This document shows, piece by piece, positions 57,956-64,000 of a DNA stretch of 64,000 nt (its first letter is position 1; the number at the start of each line of letters is the position of its first letter). The stretch comes from Helianthus annuus. Taxonomy: Eukaryota; Streptophyta; Magnoliopsida; Asterales; Asteraceae. Made by a program: the position numbers and the translations under genes. The notes beneath the pieces were generated by a model, which worked only from the letters and a program-made list of their open reading frames with translations, did not search any database and was not told the origin of the DNA. The stretch is from positions 83,733,657 to 83,797,656 of the forward strand of contig NC_035449.2 in NCBI RefSeq assembly GCF_002127325.2, read 5' to 3'.

Positions 57956-58693
57956 ATGTGGGTCCGTAGCATCCTCAAAATGACACCAGATCTGAATGTT
58001 GCCATCATCAACTACTGCTCAAAGGTCACCGATGTTGACGAGCTCTTGAGATCGTATCAATCTGGACCCGAATGTTCTCCATCCAAAGATTATATTTGGG
58101 GGAATGATCTCCATCCGAATGTTAAACTCATATTAACTACAAAGGTTTAATTGTTTGTTTTTTTATTTAAAATTTGTTTGGATTAATTTTGGGGGGTTTT
58201 TTTTTATGTGCGAGGGTAATATTGTTAGATGATTGAAATTTTGAGCTTGGGGACTGTGTGGATGTTTGAGTCATGGATAAATGCTTTTGGATGCGTTGGG
58301 AAAGTTTATTATGTTAAGATTATGATATGTAAATTGTAAATGGCTCGTTTCATATTACACGTTACATACTAAATTTCAAGTACATAAATGGCCGGTTTCA
58401 TATTATACCTTACATGCTTGAATAGTTTGAATCATTCAATTTCATTTTACCCATTTCACTTTTTTTCTTTTCAACCGATTATAGAATATGGGTTTTGAAA
58501 CACGAACACCAAGTATAATAGTTAATAGTTATGTCTGTTTAACGACTTAACGGTTATCTTATCTTTTTGTTATTAGGATGGTGATGGATACAAGGGAAAC
58601 AAGATCCAATTCTCGGGACCGTTGGTTTCGTCAAACGTGGATCAGATGCTTAAGGATCATGACCATGTTTATGTTACAGCACAACACAACTAA
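57956..58693 (+). pseudogene. Two-exon gene fragment, C-terminal part similar to a plant CDK-like kinase tail
   Basis: A first exon-like piece (57956-58144) reads MTPDLNVAIINYCSKVTDVD and on to NVKLILTTK, ending at AAG|GT; I do not recognise it. A second piece (58577-58693) follows an AG acceptor after a putative 432-bp phase-0 intron. It reads DGDGYKGNKIQFSGPL, then NVDQMLKDHD, and stops at 58693. The FSGPL..NVDQMLKDHD pattern recalls the C-terminal tail of plant CDK-like serine/threonine kinases (At1g54610 type), from memory only. No kinase domain is present, so at most this is a captured or decayed fragment. Confidence 0.4.
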
Positions 58694-59850
58694 CACGTGT
58701 TATAGTTTGAGCTTCAGGACATGCATGTGTTACATGTGACGTGAAACCCATGTACAACGTAACACGTGTTAGTGCTATGTATTTTTGTTTACTAGTAATA
58801 TGTAATGTGAGACTTGTTGTTTTCTCTAGTACACGATGTTAAAACGGTCTAGACTTAACACATTTTCTGTTGGAGGCACTCGTATTTGTACCTCTACTGT
58901 TACAGTTACTATTGAAGTTTATGCGTCCATTAAGGAACTCCTAACACATGTTATAATAGATGCTTAACACACGTTATATCAGGTTTACTCTATTGTTATT
59001 AAGTTACTATTGGAGTTTATTCATCCATTATGGAAGTATTTACACACGTTATAATAGATGCTTAACACACGTTATACATTTCAGTCGCTTAACACATGTT
59101 ACAGTATGTATATACACATCATGGTGTTTTGGAAACCAATAGCTTATACATGACACCATGTTAGGTTAAACAAAGATTATAACAAAGGGTTAACACATTT
59201 TATCCCAGGTATACGGTGTTACGATATTAACTTGTATGTTCCATATTAACTTGTTCACGTGTTACGATCAGTATATGCACATCATAGTGTTTTGCAAACC
59301 ACTTTCATATACATGAATACAACTCGGGTTACAACAACATTATAATGGATGCTTAACACATGTTATCATATGTATACAAGTGGGGTTACAACATTACGAT
59401 ATTAACTAAACTCACCCTTAAACCCATCGCCTCTGTCAACTGTTTTCAACCTTATCACATGTTAAACAACTACATGTAATTTGAGACTCTTATTGTTTTG
59501 TCTAGTAGATGATGTTAAAACGGTATGGACTTAACACATTCTGGAAGTCTTAACACACGTTATAATAGACGCTTAACACACGTTATATCAGGTATACTAT
59601 GTTGTTATAATATATACAAATCATGGTGTTTTGGAAACCACTAGCTTATACATGACACCATGTTGGGTTAAACCAAGATTATAACAGAGGCTTAACACAT
59701 GTCACCCCAGGTATACGGTGTTACAATATTAACTTGTATGTTCCATATTAACTTGTACACGTGTTACGATCAGTATATGCACATCATGGTGTTTTGCAAA
59801 CCACTTTTGATATACATGAATACAAGTCGGGTTATAATGGATGCTTACAT
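58694..59850. repeat. Locally duplicated repeat with TTAACACACGTTAT words
   Basis: GCTTAACACA(C/T)GTTAT recurs many times. Longer blocks are duplicated about 500 bp apart: GGTGTTTTGGAAACCA near 59121 and 59622, and TATACGGTGTTAC near 59211 and 59711. ATGTTAAAACGGT recurs near 58838 and 59512. It ends exactly where the gypsy LTR begins at 59851. Confidence 0.75.
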
Positions 59851-62521
59851 TGTCACACCCCCAAATTACCACCTAGGGCGTGTCCCTAATGGAGGTGTAA
59901 CGATTCAACAAAGAGCCACCAATCACATCAAACACAAGTTATAATATAATAAAATACCCGATTGAAAGAAATGTATCGTTTGAAAGTTAAACCAAAACCA
60001 AAGTACTGAGCGGAAGCATAAAAGTATAAATGTGTCGAAACCCAATCAATATAAATGGTTATCATGACCATAACCACTCCAGCAGCATCAGACAGCAAGT
60101 TCCCAAGTTCCTTCAGTAATTACCTACAAGCATGTAAACAAGTGTGTCAGACTACGCTGGTGAGTTCAAGGTTTGTGTTTGTTTACCAAGTTGTGTTACC
60201 GAACAAGTGAGTAAAACAGTTTACAAAACGATATGTTGTTTGTTGTTAAGATGTTTGATGTTTCGATGTTGTTATTACTCGAGTACCGAATGGCCAGATG
60301 ATATGTGATTGCCAACCCCAATGCCTCTATCAAAGCATTGGTCATGTTTTAAGGTAATTAGTTCACGCCCGTTCCCCTTGAACGTCGTGAGGGTGCCAAA
60401 CCTAATAGCGCTATCAACTAATAACCCCCGTTGCCCTACAAGCAACGTGCCGGTAGATGTAGTGGTCTTACAATGATAGAAAAACTGAGTACAATAACCA
60501 ACATCCCGTTACCCATGCATTCCTCATCGGAACGTTACCCGTTAACCCTTCACTGGGATCCATGCTTGAGAAAAGAGCAATGAACTCACCTTAGATTTTC
60601 TCGGTTAGACAAGTTACTCGTTAAATAAGTTCAATACTCACAACCTAGAAGAGTGTTTGGTAATGATCAGTTTTACAGTTTGTTTACACATAGACCACAT
60701 CGGTGGTTGTCACATATGGCACGTATAACAGTTAAGCACAACTCAAGCAAGAACAATGATTATTCAATTAAGACACACACACATAATATATCATGTCCGA
60801 GACGCTTAACAGTCCCTAATCGTAACTCGACAATGTGCATCCCAACTAGGTGTGTGATAGATTATATCCCTGACCCAAACGCATTCTGGCCCACAACCCT
60901 TATATAGTTCTGTTTCATCTTGCGGCCCAGCAGAACAGGCCCAATCATGATGTTGTGTTAAGCCCAGTTTGTGTGAGTTAGCGCATAAAGCCCTTCCCAA
61001 GTAACCAGCCCAACATAATTATTTTAATGCATGTGTGTGCCCCAAACGTTTATACACGTGCCCACCTTGAATACTATGCAGCCTAATATATGAAACTCAT
61101 TCCAGTGTGGCCCGTTGTTTTACTTGAGAAAAAGGCTGGGCTTATAGCCCGGTGCTTAGTGTGCAGCCCATGACACTCCCTCGGCCCAAATCAGGTTTAT
61201 GAATACTTGATATGTTAAGGTGGCCCGATTACCAGTAACCCATGACCAATTTTTAAGGATTCTTATGTGACACTATCATTAGATTAATAATCCCTAATCA
61301 GTTCATCATTAAGCATAGATCATTCATCATTCATCTAAACCACAAGACCACAACAGTTTCATCAATTAATATGTATCTATCCGTGCACTAGTCATGTATA
61401 ATTAGAACCACCACTTGCAAATCACATATAATCACGAATCTGCCCGAACCTTACGCATAAAACAACCAACCTGTTTTAGTGACGACTTAGCATGTTATGA
61501 AATTGTGTCACATAAAATCCTATATCATTAATCACTAACAGTAATCATATTCTTAGACTTAACAGTTGCTTTATATATCATCAAGATTCTACCATCGATT
61601 ACCAATCAACTGTTCATTATTCCATTTATCAAATCATTGTTCCATCAAGCAACTTGGACTCGGTTCCCACTAACCCGAATCCGAAGTCGTTTCGCGTTAG
61701 CTCACCACGGTTTTTATAACGATTCATATCATCACATAATTAACTACTAAGAATCCTATTCTCATGCAATAACTAGCACATATTCCATCGTGTAAGAGCA
61801 CAAACAATAACAACGATTCTGTATCGACACGACTATGCATGACAGAGGAGTTTGATTCGAAACATAATGAGATTACACTAACCGAAAAGATCGAGATGGA
61901 GTTGCGGAAGTCTTCGAGATGAAGAGGGGCTGCCGTCAGTTTCACAGGAACAAGTGAAAGTGCTAGGGTTCGCAAGAGGTTGAGACCCTTATACCGTATG
62001 TTCGTAATAATAATGGTGAGGGTTATTTAAGGTTGCAATTAATCACAACACTTTGTTTCCGTATATGAGAAGGAAGAGGAAGGTTGAGTTGTTTCAGGTT
62101 GGGCCGATAAGTTACAAGCACAAGGAAATAGGTAGAGTTTGTTTGATGGTGAGGATTATTTAAGTTAAACAATTACACAAGTTTTGCTAGACTAACACAT
62201 ATGGGGGCGGTTCCTGTTGATCGGCCGAATTGGGCTCAAGCCCATGCAAGTGGACTATCAAAATCATATACTAAATACTAAAGTTGTTATCTAATGGGCT
62301 AATTTAAATCTAATTATTTTCTATCGGGTTATAAGGGTTTAGGGTGCGGTCCGCTCGAACAATTAACACTAATATGTGGCCCAATATAGTTGCGGCCCAA
62401 AAACACTGACATGATTGCTTAACGAAGTTATCATGCACAGATAACATTAAGAAAAGGAATAACGAAGTGTCGAGATCACCAGATTTAAATGTTACTAACC
62501 TTGAAAGTCCGGGTTGTCACA
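59851..62521 (-). repeat. 3' LTR (about 2671 bp) of the minus-strand gypsy element
   Basis: Plus-strand ends TGTCACACCCCC and CGGGTTGTCACA; on the minus strand it starts TGTGACAACCCGG like the LTR at 27673. No ORF of interest. Confidence 0.85.
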
Positions 62522-62760
62522 TCATCCCCAACTTGAAAGAAATTTCGTCCCGAAATTTGGCAAGCGCCAAGTGTGAGAGAAACGAAGTGAGAAATCAGGA
62601 TTGTTGCGGGTTCTGCTCAGTTGTGGCATCATCCCCAACTTGAAGAGGAATCTCGCCCCGAAATTTAGCAAACAGTCACTGAGGACACTAGTTTTGTTAA
62701 GCGTTTTCGCGGGGTGTCACATCATCCCCAACTTGAAAGAATTTTCGTCCCGAAAATTGA
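62522..62760 (-). other. Three hairpin-plus-purine-tract modules
   Basis: On the plus strand, CATCATCCCCAACTTGAA (a purine tract on the minus strand) followed by a hairpin occurs near 62520-62558, 62626-62666 and 62720-62757. The hairpin arms are AATTTCG/CGAAATT, ATCTCG/CGAAAT and ATTTTCG/CGAAAAT. Only the first module abuts the LTR. Confidence 0.8.
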
Positions 62761-64000
62761 TCTAAAACAATGGTTTGAAGTGAGTTCCGACGAACTCGAT
62801 CTATAGATACTTTACAACGCCTGGGGGGCTAATCTTGTGATCAGTGGAAATCATGGTATGGTGGTTAGCGTTTTGTTATATCAGTTGCCAATCAAAGAAA
62901 CAGGGAATTAATGAGGTTCGTACAAAGAATCGAGCGAAACAGGGGTCCATTAAACATCCGAAGGATTTGGCCAGCAAATTTGCTGTCAAGAAGTAATTTC
63001 CAGTAGTAGTGCATGGCGGCATGGCACAACAGGGAGGTTCGTCACATTGCGGTCGCGCGAGTGTATCATTTGTCCAAAACAGAGTTTGGTGGGTAAAGGT
63101 TAGTGTTGCAAAACGACATACGCATGTAACTGTGACTGCTTCACTTCTAGCGGCGATGACAAGTGAAAGTGATAAGGTTCGTCTACAGGGATGCGTGGGT
63201 ATAGTTCTCCTAATCCCGTGTTCGTTCGGAAGTTCCATTCTAGCGATGCCTTCACATGGTTAGCTCTATTGAAACAAGGGTGCACTGGAGGCCCTTGTGA
63301 TCGGTCTAATTGGTGCCTTCGGTACCGTCCAAGTAATGCCTCCCACTTAAATCCAATGACCACGGTTTCCACCGGAGGTTGTAGGTCGTGCAGTTCCTCT
63401 CCGTAACACCATTATGGTATATCGCTGGATCATCGGTACCCTCGGATAGAAGCGATGCTTCGCGTGTTGTAGGGTTGGGTTTCAAAAGCTGAAAAGACGT
63501 TTCCCCGATTTTATTTCTCAGGAATTCACAGCTCCCCGCTATGCTAAGGAGGTTGAAGTTGCGAAACCTGCGAAAATCCTATGATGAAGCTGTGACAGTA
63601 TCCAGCGAATCCAAGGGATTGCTGTATCCCAGGAGGAAATCAGGAATGGCATAAGGTCAATTCTGGAATTCAACCTAACGATGTGGAAGTAAACCAGGTA
63701 ACTCTTTAGAAGACACGTCAGAAATTCCACGAATACTGGAAGATACTCTATCTTCCTTTCTTAGAGTGGCGAATCGGTGACAAGAGCTAGTATAGCAGAG
63801 TAGTCCTTCCGTTGACACTTCCGGGCTTTCACGACTGTTACAATGCCAACAACGGCGCCACTACGATGGTCTTAAACTGATAAGGATTCCCCACTGGGGA
63901 GAGGGAACGCACGATTTTCTTTTTACAGAGAATTTTTCCGCTTGATACCTAGATAACCAAGTCCATGTCAACGACCATGTCAAAACTTACAAGAGTATTG
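62761..64000 (-). pseudogene. Decayed pol region of the minus-strand gypsy element
   Basis: On the minus strand, 63270-63365 encodes a damaged RNase H stretch that aligns with 32858-32935 of the other element, including the same replaced codons after the TDHKSL position. Other frames are short and broken. Gag and the 5' LTR lie beyond the window. Confidence 0.65.

Larger units (their letters stand above)
59851..64000 (-). mobile_element. Ty3/gypsy element, minus strand, right part beyond the window
   Basis: A 3' LTR (59851-62521) is followed on the plus strand by internal sequence to the window end. LTR words match the element at 27673, for example CTTGTCTGCATGCTTGCAGG of that LTR and the corresponding minus-strand stretch near 60121-60150. 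The decayed RNase H segments also match. The five bases before the LTR are tacat; the partner duplication lies outside the window. Confidence 0.85.

Noticed and set aside
63009..63406. ORFs of 71-120 aa on both strands near the window end
   Set aside because: They are shadows of the decayed RNase H/integrase region of the gypsy element.

Overview
The window looks like plant nuclear DNA, most likely from the daisy family (Asteraceae). Three things point there: an intact BAHD acyltransferase of the Asteraceae anthocyanin-malonyltransferase type, dense Tekay-like chromovirus retrotransposons with very long LTRs, and a compact LTR element whose one protein joins a CCHC knuckle to an ARID domain. 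I cannot name the genus. Apart from the BAHD gene, almost everything is transposable-element sequence, much of it nested. Most element boundaries below are supported by target-site duplications (TSDs) read directly from the sequence.

Layout. 1-9572: minus-strand Ty3/gypsy element with two nearly identical 3.4-kb LTRs (the left one cut by the window edge) and a gutted gag-pol. 10485-13614: 3.1-kb solo LTR (TSD tatat) holding a 39-bp minisatellite. 14977-16359: intact, intronless BAHD gene on the plus strand. 16620-19203: 5'-truncated LINE on the minus strand (11-bp TSD). 20567-22722: 2.2-kb LTR element (TSD aaaat) whose single intact ORF fuses a CCHC knuckle, a dead copia-type protease region and an ARID DNA-binding domain. 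This is the most unusual object here.

24357-50795 is a nested block. An old solo LTR appears to be split by a hAT MITE (24454-24859), a Mutator-like element (25407-27025), a second hAT MITE (27342-36846) that itself contains a 9-kb gypsy element (27673-36691), and another solo LTR (37797-50377) that contains a nearly intact 9-kb Tekay-like element (38351-47331). The Tekay-like element carries two extra ORFs upstream of gag.

51275-59850: a short hAT MITE, a decayed gene resembling the plant 'putative gypsy type transposon' family, a non-autonomous Helitron (53337-54224), nested MITEs, a two-exon gene fragment and a locally duplicated repeat. 59851-64000: 3' LTR and decayed internal part of a minus-strand gypsy element related to the one at 27673, running off the window.

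The only likely host gene is the BAHD acyltransferase. The rest records element amplification. The 1-9572 element is non-autonomous and recently mobile, and the 27673/59851 family appears to have spread after its ORFs decayed. The ARID element and the Tekay-like element carry ORFs whose role in the element life cycle cannot be read from the sequence.
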